DNA of 23,102 nt. Source: Mesostigma viride (Eukaryota; Streptophyta; Mesostigmatophyceae; Mesostigmatales; Mesostigmataceae). The stretch spans positions 1 to 23,102 of the forward strand of contig RPFO01001884.1 in NCBI GenBank assembly GCA_009746045.1, given 5' to 3'. The position numbers and the translations under genes are program-made. The stretch's first letter is position 1; each line of letters opens with the position of its first letter. Below the pieces are notes generated by a model that saw only the letters and a list, made by a program, of their open reading frames with translations, was not told the origin of the DNA and made no database searches. Positions 1-12,700 of this stretch are shown in pieces.

Positions 1-538
1 CATTGATCCATGTGCGGTGCCTCCTCGTGCCATGGGGATATCCATGATCCATCTGATTACCATGCGGTGCCTCCTCGCTGCATGGGGATATCCATGATCC
101 ATTGATCCATGCGTGCCTCCTCGCTGCCATGGGGTATCCATGATCCATTGATCCATGCGGTGCCTTCCTCGCTGCCATGGGATATCCATGATCCATTGAT
201 CCATTGCGGTGCCTCCTCGCTGCCATGGGGATATCCATGATCCATTGATCCATGCGGTGCCTCCTCGCTGCCATGGGATATCCATGATCCATTGACCATG
301 CGGTGCCTCCTCGCTGCCATGGGGATATCCATGATCCATTGATCCATGCGGTGGCCTCCTCGCTGCCATGGGATATCCATGATCCATTGATCCATGCGGT
401 GGCCATCCTCGCTGCCATGGGGGTATCCATGATCCATTGATCCATGCGGTGCCTCCTCGCTGCCATGGGGATATCCATGATCCATTGATCCATGCGGTCC
501 TCCTCGCTGCCATGGGGATATCCATGATCCATTGATCC
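1..538. repeat. Diverged 5' edge of the array
   Basis: About eleven monomers carry scattered single-base or few-base changes. Examples are a disturbed ATCCAT zone near 50-62, loss of a C before CATGGG near 80, loss of a G near 113, an extra T in the CCTCCT region near 167, GATCC shortened near 293, extra G near 353, extra bases near 401-404, and loss near 498. Runs of three, four or five G occur after CCAT. The changes hit the left half of the monomer too, which is unchanged in the core. Either these are old edge repeats that have escaped homogenisation, or they are uncorrected long-read indels at a low-coverage contig end; the homopolymer bias favours the second but does not prove it. Confidence 0.85.
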
Positions 539-780
539 ATGCGGTGCCTCCTCGCTGCCATGGGGATATCCATGATCCATTGATCCATGCGGTGCCTCCT
601 CGCTGCCATGGGGATATCCATGATCCATTGATCCATGCGGTGCCTCCTCGCTGCCATGGGGATATCCATGATCCATTGATCCATGCGGTGCCTCCTCGCT
701 GCCATGGGGATATCCATGATCCATTGATCCATGCGGTGCCTCCTCGCTGCCATGGGATATCCATGATCATCCATTGATCC
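539..780. repeat. Transition block: four canonical units and one 50-bp unit
   Basis: Four 48-bp units start at 539, 587, 635 and 683. The unit at 731 is 50 bp: it lacks one G of the GGGG run and gains three bases in the ATCCAT zone (TGATCATCC near 763-771). It separates the ragged edge from the perfect block that begins at 781. Confidence 0.85.
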
Positions 781-828
781 ATGCGGTGCCTCCTCGCTGC
801 CATGGGGATATCCATGATCCATTGATCC
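781..828. repeat. Reference 48-bp monomer
   Basis: This is the commonest unit (321 of 371 core copies have this length). Landmarks, numbered from ATGCGG as 1: CCTCCT at 9-14; CCATGG at 20-25; GGATATCC at 26-33; ATCCAT at 30-35, 37-42 and 45-48 running into the next unit, with spacers of 1 and 2 bases; GATC at 36-39 and 44-47. CATGG at 21-25 and CCATG at 32-36 are inverted repeats around a 6-base loop, so a weak 5-bp hairpin is possible. On the minus strand the complement of CCTCCT is AGGAGG, lying 6 bases before an ATG made from the junction of position 48 with 1-2, so each unit carries a Shine-Dalgarno-like element and a start codon. This may be coincidence. Confidence 0.95.
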
Positions 829-2604
829 ATGCGGTGCCTCCTCGCTGCCATGGGGATATCCATGATCCATTGATCCATGCGGTGCCTCCTCGCTGCCATG
901 GGGATATCCATGATCCATTGATCCATGCGGTGCCTCCTCGCTGCCATGGGGATATCCATGATCCATTGATCCATGCGGTGCCTCCTCGCTGCCATGGGGA
1001 TATCCATGATCCATTGATCCATGCGGTGCCTCCTCGCTGCCATGGGGATATCCATGATCCATTGATCCATGCGGTGCCTCCTCGCTGCCATGGGGATATC
1101 CATGATCCATTGATCCATGCGGTGCCTCCTCGCTGCCATGGGGATATCCATGATCCATTGATCCATGCGGTGCCTCCTCGCTGCCATGGGGATATCCATG
1201 ATCCATTGATCCATGCGGTGCCTCCTCGCTGCCATGGGGATATCCATGATCCATTGATCCATGCGGTGCCTCCTCGCTGCCATGGGGATATCCATGATCC
1301 ATTGATCCATGCGGTGCCTCCTCGCTGCCATGGGGATATCCATGATCCATTGATCCATGCGGTGCCTCCTCGCTGCCATGGGGATATCCATGATCCATTG
1401 ATCCATGCGGTGCCTCCTCGCTGCCATGGGGATATCCATGATCCATTGATCCATGCGGTGCCTCCTCGCTGCCATGGGGATATCCATGATCCATTGATCC
1501 ATGCGGTGCCTCCTCGCTGCCATGGGGATATCCATGATCCATTGATCCATGCGGTGCCTCCTCGCTGCCATGGGGATATCCATGATCCATTGATCCATGC
1601 GGTGCCTCCTCGCTGCCATGGGGATATCCATGATCCATTGATCCATGCGGTGCCTCCTCGCTGCCATGGGGATATCCATGATCCATTGATCCATGCGGTG
1701 CCTCCTCGCTGCCATGGGGATATCCATGATCCATTGATCCATGCGGTGCCTCCTCGCTGCCATGGGGATATCCATGATCCATTGATCCATGCGGTGCCTC
1801 CTCGCTGCCATGGGGATATCCATGATCCATTGATCCATGCGGTGCCTCCTCGCTGCCATGGGGATATCCATGATCCATTGATCCATGCGGTGCCTCCTCG
1901 CTGCCATGGGGATATCCATGATCCATTGATCCATGCGGTGCCTCCTCGCTGCCATGGGGATATCCATGATCCATTGATCCATGCGGTGCCTCCTCGCTGC
2001 CATGGGGATATCCATGATCCATTGATCCATGCGGTGCCTCCTCGCTGCCATGGGGATATCCATGATCCATTGATCCATGCGGTGCCTCCTCGCTGCCATG
2101 GGGATATCCATGATCCATTGATCCATGCGGTGCCTCCTCGCTGCCATGGGGATATCCATGATCCATTGATCCATGCGGTGCCTCCTCGCTGCCATGGGGA
2201 TATCCATGATCCATTGATCCATGCGGTGCCTCCTCGCTGCCATGGGGATATCCATGATCCATTGATCCATGCGGTGCCTCCTCGCTGCCATGGGGATATC
2301 CATGATCCATTGATCCATGCGGTGCCTCCTCGCTGCCATGGGGATATCCATGATCCATTGATCCATGCGGTGCCTCCTCGCTGCCATGGGGATATCCATG
2401 ATCCATTGATCCATGCGGTGCCTCCTCGCTGCCATGGGGATATCCATGATCCATTGATCCATGCGGTGCCTCCTCGCTGCCATGGGGATATCCATGATCC
2501 ATTGATCCATGCGGTGCCTCCTCGCTGCCATGGGGATATCCATGATCCATTGATCCATGCGGTGCCTCCTCGCTGCCATGGGGATATCCATGATCCATTG
2601 ATCC
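781..2604. repeat. Homogeneous block of 38 uninterrupted 48-bp units
   Basis: 38 consecutive units of exactly 48 bp (1,824 bp) with no length variant, and no substitution that I could see. The run ends with a 47-bp unit at 2605-2651 (GGGGTATCC instead of GGGGATATCC), a full unit at 2652, and a 41-bp unit at 2700-2740. Such uniformity next to variant-rich sequence suggests a recent local amplification from one monomer, or an assembler collapsing near-identical reads into a consensus. Confidence 0.93.
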
Positions 2605-2789
2605 ATGCGGTGCCTCCTCGCTGCCATGGGGTATCCATGATCCATTGATCCATGCGGTGCCTCCTCGCTGCCATGGGGATATCCATGATCCATTGATCCA
2701 TGCGGTGCCTCCTCGCTGCCATGGGGATATCCATTGATCCATGCGGTGCCTCCTCGCTGCCATGGGGATATCCATGATCCATTGATCCA

Positions 2790-4525
2790 TGCGGTGCCTC
2801 CTCGCTGCCATGGGGATATCCATGATCCATTGATCCATGCGGTGCCTCCTCGCTGCCATGGGGATATCCATGATCCATTGATCCATGCGGTGCCTCCTCG
2901 CTGCCATGGGGATATCCATGATCCATTGATCCATGCGGTGCCTCCTCGCTGCCATGGGGATATCCATGATCCATTGATCCATGCGGTGCCTCCTCGCTGC
3001 CATGGGGATATCCATGATCCATTGATCCATGCGGTGCCTCCTCGCTGCCATGGGGATATCCATGATCCATTGATCCATGCGGTGCCTCCTCGCTGCCATG
3101 GGGATATCCATGATCCATGCGGTGCCTCCTCGCTGCCATGGGGATATCCATGATCCATTGATCCATGCGGTGCCTCCTCGCTGCCATGGGGATATCCATG
3201 ATCCATGCGGTGCCTCCTCGCTGCCATGGGGATATCCATGATCCATTGATCCATGCGGTGCCTCCTCGCTGCCATGGGGATATCCATGATCCATTGATCC
3301 ATGCGGTGCCTCCTCGCTGCCATGGGGATATCCATGATCCATGCGGTGCCTCCTCGCTGCCATGGGGATATCCATGATCCATTGATCCATGCGGTGCCTC
3401 CTCGCTGCCATGGGGATATCCATGATCCATTGATCCATGCGGTGCCTCCTCGCTGCCATGGGGATATCCATGATCCATTGATCCATGCGGTGCCTCCTCG
3501 CTGCCATGGGGATATCCATGATCCATTGATCCATGCGGTGCCTCCTCGCTGCCATGGGGATATCCATGATCCATTGATCCATGCGGTGCCTCCTCGCTGC
3601 CATGGGGATATCCATGATCCATTGATCCATGCGGTGCCTCCTCGCTGCCATGGGGATATCCATGATCCATTGATCCATGCGGTGCCTCCTCGCTGCCATG
3701 GGGATATCCATGATCCATTGATCCATGCGGTGCCTCCTCGCTGCCATGGGGATATCCATGATCCATTGATCCATGCGGTGCCTCCTCGCTGCCATGGGGA
3801 TATCCATGATCCATTGATCCATGCGGTGCCTCCTCGCTGCCATGGGGATATCCATGATCCATTGATCCATGCGGTGCCTCCTCGCTGCCATGGGGATATC
3901 CATGATCCATTGATCCATGCGGTGCCTCCTCGCTGCCATGGGGATATCCATGATCCATTGATCCATGCGGTGCCTCCTCGCTGCCATGGGGATATCCATG
4001 ATCCATTGATCCATGCGGTGCCTCCTCGCTGCCATGGGGATATCCATGATCCATTGATCCATGCGGTGCCTCCTCGCTGCCATGGGGATATCCATGATCC
4101 ATTGATCCATGCGGTGCCTCCTCGCTGCCATGGGGATATCCATGATCCATTGATCCATGCGGTGCCTCCTCGCTGCCATGGGGATATCCATGATCCATGC
4201 GGTGCCTCCTCGCTGCCATGGGGATATCCATGATCCATTGATCCATGCGGTGCCTCCTCGCTGCCATGGGGATATCCATGATCCATTGATCCATGCGGTG
4301 CCTCCTCGCTGCCATGGGGATATCCATGATCCATTGATCCATGCGGTGCCTCCTCGCTGCCATGGGGATATCCATGATCCATTGATCCATGCGGTGCCTC
4401 CTCGCTGCCATGGGGATATCCATGATCCATTGATCCATGCGGTGCCTCCTCGCTGCCATGGGGATATCCATGATCCATTGATCCATGCGGTGCCTCCTCG
4501 CTGCCATGGGGATATCCATGATCCA
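2790..4525. repeat. Higher-order repeat, copy 1
   Basis: First full 1,736-bp period. Short 40-bp units end just before 3117, 3205, 3341, 4197 and 4525, so the block is marked by gaps of 88, 136, 856 and 328 bp. The exact cut point between copies is arbitrary because any phase of the period fits. Confidence 0.85.
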
Positions 4526-6261
4526 TGCGGTGCCTCCTCGCTGCCATGGGGATATCCATGATCCATTGATCCATGCGGTGCCTCCTCGCTGCCATGGGGA
4601 TATCCATGATCCATTGATCCATGCGGTGCCTCCTCGCTGCCATGGGGATATCCATGATCCATTGATCCATGCGGTGCCTCCTCGCTGCCATGGGGATATC
4701 CATGATCCATTGATCCATGCGGTGCCTCCTCGCTGCCATGGGGATATCCATGATCCATTGATCCATGCGGTGCCTCCTCGCTGCCATGGGGATATCCATG
4801 ATCCATTGATCCATGCGGTGCCTCCTCGCTGCCATGGGGATATCCATGATCCATGCGGTGCCTCCTCGCTGCCATGGGGATATCCATGATCCATTGATCC
4901 ATGCGGTGCCTCCTCGCTGCCATGGGGATATCCATGATCCATGCGGTGCCTCCTCGCTGCCATGGGGATATCCATGATCCATTGATCCATGCGGTGCCTC
5001 CTCGCTGCCATGGGGATATCCATGATCCATTGATCCATGCGGTGCCTCCTCGCTGCCATGGGGATATCCATGATCCATGCGGTGCCTCCTCGCTGCCATG
5101 GGGATATCCATGATCCATTGATCCATGCGGTGCCTCCTCGCTGCCATGGGGATATCCATGATCCATTGATCCATGCGGTGCCTCCTCGCTGCCATGGGGA
5201 TATCCATGATCCATTGATCCATGCGGTGCCTCCTCGCTGCCATGGGGATATCCATGATCCATTGATCCATGCGGTGCCTCCTCGCTGCCATGGGGATATC
5301 CATGATCCATTGATCCATGCGGTGCCTCCTCGCTGCCATGGGGATATCCATGATCCATTGATCCATGCGGTGCCTCCTCGCTGCCATGGGGATATCCATG
5401 ATCCATTGATCCATGCGGTGCCTCCTCGCTGCCATGGGGATATCCATGATCCATTGATCCATGCGGTGCCTCCTCGCTGCCATGGGGATATCCATGATCC
5501 ATTGATCCATGCGGTGCCTCCTCGCTGCCATGGGGATATCCATGATCCATTGATCCATGCGGTGCCTCCTCGCTGCCATGGGGATATCCATGATCCATTG
5601 ATCCATGCGGTGCCTCCTCGCTGCCATGGGGATATCCATGATCCATTGATCCATGCGGTGCCTCCTCGCTGCCATGGGGATATCCATGATCCATTGATCC
5701 ATGCGGTGCCTCCTCGCTGCCATGGGGATATCCATGATCCATTGATCCATGCGGTGCCTCCTCGCTGCCATGGGGATATCCATGATCCATTGATCCATGC
5801 GGTGCCTCCTCGCTGCCATGGGGATATCCATGATCCATTGATCCATGCGGTGCCTCCTCGCTGCCATGGGGATATCCATGATCCATTGATCCATGCGGTG
5901 CCTCCTCGCTGCCATGGGGATATCCATGATCCATGCGGTGCCTCCTCGCTGCCATGGGGATATCCATGATCCATTGATCCATGCGGTGCCTCCTCGCTGC
6001 CATGGGGATATCCATGATCCATTGATCCATGCGGTGCCTCCTCGCTGCCATGGGGATATCCATGATCCATTGATCCATGCGGTGCCTCCTCGCTGCCATG
6101 GGGATATCCATGATCCATTGATCCATGCGGTGCCTCCTCGCTGCCATGGGGATATCCATGATCCATTGATCCATGCGGTGCCTCCTCGCTGCCATGGGGA
6201 TATCCATGATCCATTGATCCATGCGGTGCCTCCTCGCTGCCATGGGGATATCCATGATCCA
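4526..6261. repeat. Higher-order repeat, copy 2
   Basis: Second full period with short-unit ends before 4853, 4941, 5077, 5933 and 6261, repeating the gaps 328, 88, 136, 856 and 328 bp. A partial third period runs on to about 6588, where the pattern breaks: the expected short unit before 6589 is a full one. Confidence 0.85.
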
Positions 6262-6588
6262 TGCGGTGCCTCCTCGCTGCCATGGGGATATCCATGATCC
6301 ATTGATCCATGCGGTGCCTCCTCGCTGCCATGGGGATATCCATGATCCATTGATCCATGCGGTGCCTCCTCGCTGCCATGGGGATATCCATGATCCATTG
6401 ATCCATGCGGTGCCTCCTCGCTGCCATGGGGATATCCATGATCCATTGATCCATGCGGTGCCTCCTCGCTGCCATGGGGATATCCATGATCCATTGATCC
6501 ATGCGGTGCCTCCTCGCTGCCATGGGGATATCCATGATCCATTGATCCATGCGGTGCCTCCTCGCTGCCATGGGGATATCCATGATCC

Positions 6589-7710
6589 ATTGATCCATGC
6601 GGTGCCTCCTCGCTGCCATGGGGATATCCATGATCCATTGATCCATGCGGTGCCTCCTCGCTGCCATGGGGATATCCATGATCCATTGATCCATGCGGTG
6701 CCTCCTCGCTGCCATGGGGATATCCATGATCCATTGATCCATGCGGTGCCTCCTCGCTGCCATGGGGATATCCATGATCCATTGATCCATGCGGTGCCTC
6801 CTCGCTGCCATGGGGATATCCATGATCCATTGATCCATGCGGTGCCTCCTCGCTGCCATGGGGATATCCATTGATCCATGCGGTGCCTCCTCGCTGCCAT
6901 GGGGATATCCATGATCCATTGATCCATGCGGTGCCTCCTCGCTGCCATGGGGATATCCATGATCCATGCGGTGCCTCCTCGCTGCCATGGGGATATCCAT
7001 GATCCATTGATCCATGCGGTGCCTCCTCGCTGCCATGGGGATATCCATGATCCATTGATCCATGCGGTGCCTCCTCGCTGCCATGGGGATATCCATGATC
7101 CATTGATCCATGCGGTGCCTCCTCGCTGCCATGGGGATATCCATGATCCATTGATCCATGCGGTGCCTCCTCGCTGCCATGGGGATATCCATGATCCATT
7201 GATCCATGCGGTGCCTCCTCGCTGCCATGGGGATATCCATGATCCATTGATCCATGCGGTGCCTCCTCGCTGCCATGGGGATATCCATGATCCATTGATC
7301 CATGCGGTGCCTCCTCGCTGCCATGGGGATATCCATGATCCATTGATCCATGCGGTGCCTCCTCGCTGCCATGGGGATATCCATGATCCATTGATCCATG
7401 CGGTGCCTCCTCGCTGCCATGGGGATATCCATGATCCATTGATCCATGCGGTGCCTCCTCGCTGCCATGGGGATATCCATGATCCATGCGGTGCCTCCTC
7501 GCTGCCATGGGGATATCCATGATCCATTGATCCATGCGGTGCCTCCTCGCTGCCATGGGGATATCCATTGATCCATGCGGTGCCTCCTCGCTGCCATGGG
7601 GATATCCATGATCCATTGATCCATGCGGTGCCTCCTCGCTGCCATGGGGATATCCATGATCCATTGATCCATGCGGTGCCTCCTCGCTGCCATGGGGATA
7701 TCCATGATCC
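6589..7710. repeat. Mixed full and short units after the higher-order repeat
   Basis: Full 48-bp units interrupted by a 41-bp unit ending before 6878, a 40-bp unit before 6966, another 40-bp before 7486, a 41-bp before 7575 and a 40-bp before 7711. Two of these pairs are separated by exactly one full unit. No gene or other element is present. Confidence 0.9.
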
Positions 7711-9774
7711 ATGCGGTGCCTCCTCGCTGCCATGGGGATATCCATGATCCATTGATCCATGCGGTGCCTCCTCGCTGCCATGGGGATATCCATGATCCAT
7801 TGATCCATGCGGTGCCTCCTCGCTGCCATGGGGATATCCATGATCCATTGATCCATGCGGTGCCTCCTCGCTGCCATGGGGATATCCATGATCCATTGAT
7901 CCATGCGGTGCCTCCTCGCTGCCATGGGGATATCCATGATCCATTGATCCATGCGGTGCCTCCTCGCTGCCATGGGGATATCCATGATCCATTGATCCAT
8001 GCGGTGCCTCCTCGCTGCCATGGGGATATCCATGATCCATTGATCCATGCGGTGCCTCCTCGCTGCCATGGGGATATCCATGATCCATTGATCCATGCGG
8101 TGCCTCCTCGCTGCCATGGGGATATCCATGATCCATTGATCCATGCGGTGCCTCCTCGCTGCCATGGGGATATCCATGATCCATTGATCCATGCGGTGCC
8201 TCCTCGCTGCCATGGGGATATCCATGATCCATTGATCCATGCGGTGCCTCCTCGCTGCCATGGGGATATCCATGATCCATTGATCCATGCGGTGCCTCCT
8301 CGCTGCCATGGGGATATCCATGATCCATTGATCCATGCGGTGCCTCCTCGCTGCCATGGGGATATCCATGATCCATTGATCCATGCGGTGCCTCCTCGCT
8401 GCCATGGGGATATCCATGATCCATTGATCCATGCGGTGCCTCCTCGCTGCCATGGGGATATCCATGATCCATTGATCCATGCGGTGCCTCCTCGCTGCCA
8501 TGGGGATATCCATGATCCATTGATCCATGCGGTGCCTCCTCGCTGCCATGGGGATATCCATGATCCATTGATCCATGCGGTGCCTCCTCGCTGCCATGGG
8601 GATATCCATGATCCATTGATCCATGCGGTGCCTCCTCGCTGCCATGGGGATATCCATGATCCATTGATCCATGCGGTGCCTCCTCGCTGCCATGGGGATA
8701 TCCATGATCCATTGATCCATGCGGTGCCTCCTCGCTGCCATGGGGATATCCATGATCCATTGATCCATGCGGTGCCTCCTCGCTGCCATGGGGATATCCA
8801 TGATCCATTGATCCATGCGGTGCCTCCTCGCTGCCATGGGGATATCCATGATCCATTGATCCATGCGGTGCCTCCTCGCTGCCATGGGGATATCCATGAT
8901 CCATTGATCCATGCGGTGCCTCCTCGCTGCCATGGGGATATCCATGATCCATTGATCCATGCGGTGCCTCCTCGCTGCCATGGGGATATCCATGATCCAT
9001 TGATCCATGCGGTGCCTCCTCGCTGCCATGGGGATATCCATGATCCATTGATCCATGCGGTGCCTCCTCGCTGCCATGGGGATATCCATGATCCATTGAT
9101 CCATGCGGTGCCTCCTCGCTGCCATGGGGATATCCATGATCCATTGATCCATGCGGTGCCTCCTCGCTGCCATGGGGATATCCATGATCCATTGATCCAT
9201 GCGGTGCCTCCTCGCTGCCATGGGGATATCCATGATCCATTGATCCATGCGGTGCCTCCTCGCTGCCATGGGGATATCCATGATCCATTGATCCATGCGG
9301 TGCCTCCTCGCTGCCATGGGGATATCCATGATCCATTGATCCATGCGGTGCCTCCTCGCTGCCATGGGGATATCCATGATCCATTGATCCATGCGGTGCC
9401 TCCTCGCTGCCATGGGGATATCCATGATCCATTGATCCATGCGGTGCCTCCTCGCTGCCATGGGGATATCCATGATCCATTGATCCATGCGGTGCCTCCT
9501 CGCTGCCATGGGGATATCCATGATCCATTGATCCATGCGGTGCCTCCTCGCTGCCATGGGGATATCCATGATCCATTGATCCATGCGGTGCCTCCTCGCT
9601 GCCATGGGGATATCCATGATCCATTGATCCATGCGGTGCCTCCTCGCTGCCATGGGGATATCCATGATCCATTGATCCATGCGGTGCCTCCTCGCTGCCA
9701 TGGGGATATCCATGATCCATTGATCCATGCGGTGCCTCCTCGCTGCCATGGGGATATCCATGATCCATTGATCC
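7711..9774. repeat. Longest homogeneous block: 43 uninterrupted 48-bp units
   Basis: 43 consecutive units of 48 bp (2,064 bp) with no length variant, closed by a 40-bp unit at 9775-9814. It is the longest uniform run in the window and is flanked on both sides by variant-rich sequence. The longest plus-strand open frame (7671-9851, 726 codons) exists only because this run has no frame-shifting short unit. Confidence 0.93.
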
Positions 9775-12700
9775 ATGCGGTGCCTCCTCGCTGCCATGGG
9801 GATATCCATGATCCATGCGGTGCCTCCTCGCTGCCATGGGGATATCCATGATCCATTGATCCATGCGGTGCCTCCTCGCTGCCATGGGGATATCCATGAT
9901 CCATTGATCCATGCGGTGCCTCCTCGCTGCCATGGGGATATCCATGATCCATTGATCCATGCGGTGCCTCCTCGCTGCCATGGGGATATCCATGATCCAT
10001 TGATCCATGCGGTGCCTCCTCGCTGCCATGGGGATATCCATGATCCATTGATCCATGCGGTGCCTCCTCGCTGCCATGGGGATATCCATGATCCATTGAT
10101 CCATGCGGTGCCTCCTCGCTGCCATGGGGATATCCATGATCCATTGATCCATGCGGTGCCTCCTCGCTGCCATGGGGATATCCATTGATCCATGCGGTGC
10201 CTCCTCGCTGCCATGGGGATATCCATGATCCATTGATCCATGCGGTGCCTCCTCGCTGCCATGGGGATATCCATGATCCATGCGGTGCCTCCTCGCTGCC
10301 ATGGGGATATCCATGATCCATTGATCCATGCGGTGCCTCCTCGCTGCCATGGGGATATCCATGATCCATTGATCCATGCGGTGCCTCCTCGCTGCCATGG
10401 GGATATCCATTGATCCATGCGGTGCCTCCTCGCTGCCATGGGGATATCCATGATCCATTGATCCATGCGGTGCCTCCTCGCTGCCATGGGGATATCCATG
10501 ATCCATTGATCCATGCGGTGCCTCCTCGCTGCCATGGGGTATCCATGATCCATTGATCCATGCGGTGCCTCCTCGCTGCCATGGGGATATCCATGATCCA
10601 TTGATCCATGCGGTGCCTCCTCGCTGCCATGGGGATATCCATGATCCATTGATCCATGCGGTGCCTCCTCGCTGCCATGGGGATATCCATGATCCATTGA
10701 TCCATGCGGTGCCTCCTCGCTGCCATGGGGATATCCATGATCCATTGATCCATGCGGTGCCTCCTCGCTGCCATGGGGATATCCATGATCCATTGATCCA
10801 TGCGGTGCCTCCTCGCTGCCATGGGGATATCCATGATCCATTGATCCATGCGGTGCCTCCTCGCTGCCATGGGGATATCCATGATCCATTGATCCATGCG
10901 GTGCCTCCTCGCTGCCATGGGGATATCCATGATCCATTGATCCATGCGGTGCCTCCTCGCTGCCATGGGGATATCCATGATCCATTGATCCATGCGGTGC
11001 CTCCTCGCTGCCATGGGGATATCCATGATCCATTGATCCATGCGGTGCCTCCTCGCTGCCATGGGGATATCCATGATCCATTGATCCATGCGGTGCCTCC
11101 TCGCTGCCATGGGGATATCCATGATCCATTGATCCATGCGGTGCCTCCTCGCTGCCATGGGGATATCCATGATCCATTGATCCATGCGGTGCCTCCTCGC
11201 TGCCATGGGGATATCCATGATCCATTGATCCATGCGGTGCCTCCTCGCTGCCATGGGGATATCCATGATCCATTGCGGTGCCTCCTCGCTGCCATGGGGA
11301 TATCCATGATCCATTGATCCATGCGGTGCCTCCTCGCTGCCATGGGGATATCCATGATCCATTGATCCATGCGGTGCCTCCTCGCTGCCATGGGGATATC
11401 CATGATCCATTGATCCATGCGGTGCCTCCTCGCTGCCATGGGGATATCCATGATCCATTGATCCATGCGGTGCCTCCTCGCTGCCATGGGGATATCCATG
11501 ATCCATTGATCCATGCGGTGCCTCCTCGCTGCCATGGGGATATCCATGATCCATTGATCCATGCGGTGCCTCCTCGCTGCCATGGGGATATCCATCCATG
11601 CGGTGCCTCCTCGCTGCCATGGGGATATCCATGATCCATTGATCCATGCGGTGCCTCCTCGCTGCCATGGGGATATCCATGATCCATTGATCCATGCGGT
11701 GCCTCCTCGCTGCCATGGGGATATCCATGATCCATTGATCCATGCGGTGCCTCCTCGCTGCCATGGGGATATCCATGATCCATTGATCCATGCGGTGCCT
11801 CCTCGCTGCCATGGGGATATCCATGATCCATTGATCCATGCGGTGCCTCCTCGCTGCCATGGGGATATCCATGATCCATTGATCCATGCGGTGCCTCCTC
11901 GCTGCCATGGGGATATCCATGATCCATTGATCCATGCGGTGCCTCCTCGCTGCCATGGGGATATCCATGATCCATTGATCCATGCGGTGCCTCCTCGCTG
12001 CCATGGGGATATCCATGATCCATTGATCCATGCGGTGCCTCCTCGCTGCCATGGGGATATCCATGATCCATTGATCCATGCGGTGCCTCCTCGCTGCCAT
12101 GGGGATATCCATGATCCATTGATCCATGCGGTGCCTCCTCGCTGCCATGGGGATATCCATGATCCATTGATCCATGCGGTGCCTCCTCGCTGCCATGGGG
12201 ATATCCATTGATCCATGCGGTGCCTCCTCGCTGCCATGGGGATATCCATGATCCATTGATCCATGCGGTGCCTCCTCGCTGCCATGGGGATATCCATGAT
12301 CCATCCATGCGGTGCCTCCTCGCTGCCATGGGGATATCCATGATCCATTGATCCATGCGGTGCCTCCTCGCTGCCATGGGGATATCCATGATCCATTGAT
12401 CCATGCGGTGCCTCCTCGCTGCCATGGGGATATCCATGATCCATTGATCCATGCGGTGCCTCCTCGCTGCCATGGGGATATCCATGATCCATTGATCCAT
12501 GCGGTGCCTCCTCGCTGCCATGGGGATATCCATGATCCATTGATCCATGCGGTGCCTCCTCGCTGCCATGGGGATATCCATGATCCATTGATCCATGCGG
12601 TGCCTCCTCGCTGCCATGGGGATATCCATGATCCATTGATCCATGCGGTGCCTCCTCGCTGCCATGGGGATATCCATGATCCATTGATCCATGCGGTGCC

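Larger units (their letters stand above)
2790..6588. repeat. Higher-order repeat, period 1,736 bp, about 2.19 copies
   Basis: Unit starts that follow a 40-bp short monomer lie at 3117, 3205, 3341, 4197 and 4525, and again at 4853, 4941, 5077, 5933 and 6261; every pair differs by exactly 1,736 bp. One period is 37 monomers: 32 of 48 bp and 5 of 40 bp, with full-unit counts between short ones of 6, 1, 2, 17 and 6. Identity is bounded on the left because the short unit ending before 4525 has no partner at 2789, and on the right because the short unit ending before 4853 has no partner at 6589. The natural reading is a recent tandem duplication of a 37-mer block by unequal crossing over. A misassembly that walks the same reads twice would look the same. 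Confidence 0.93.

Noticed and set aside
781-828. Intrinsic terminator or functional hairpin from CATGG/CCATG
   Set aside because: The stem is only 5 bp with a 6-base loop and no following T-run on either strand.
7671-9851. Plus-strand genes encoding a His/Cys-containing 16-residue repeat (LIHAVPPRCHGDIHDP), the longest being 726 codons
   Set aside because: The ends of each such frame coincide exactly with 40-, 41- or 47-bp units that shift the frame into TGA. They are chopped pieces of the satellite with no independent start context. The regular His and Cys suggest metal binding only superficially.
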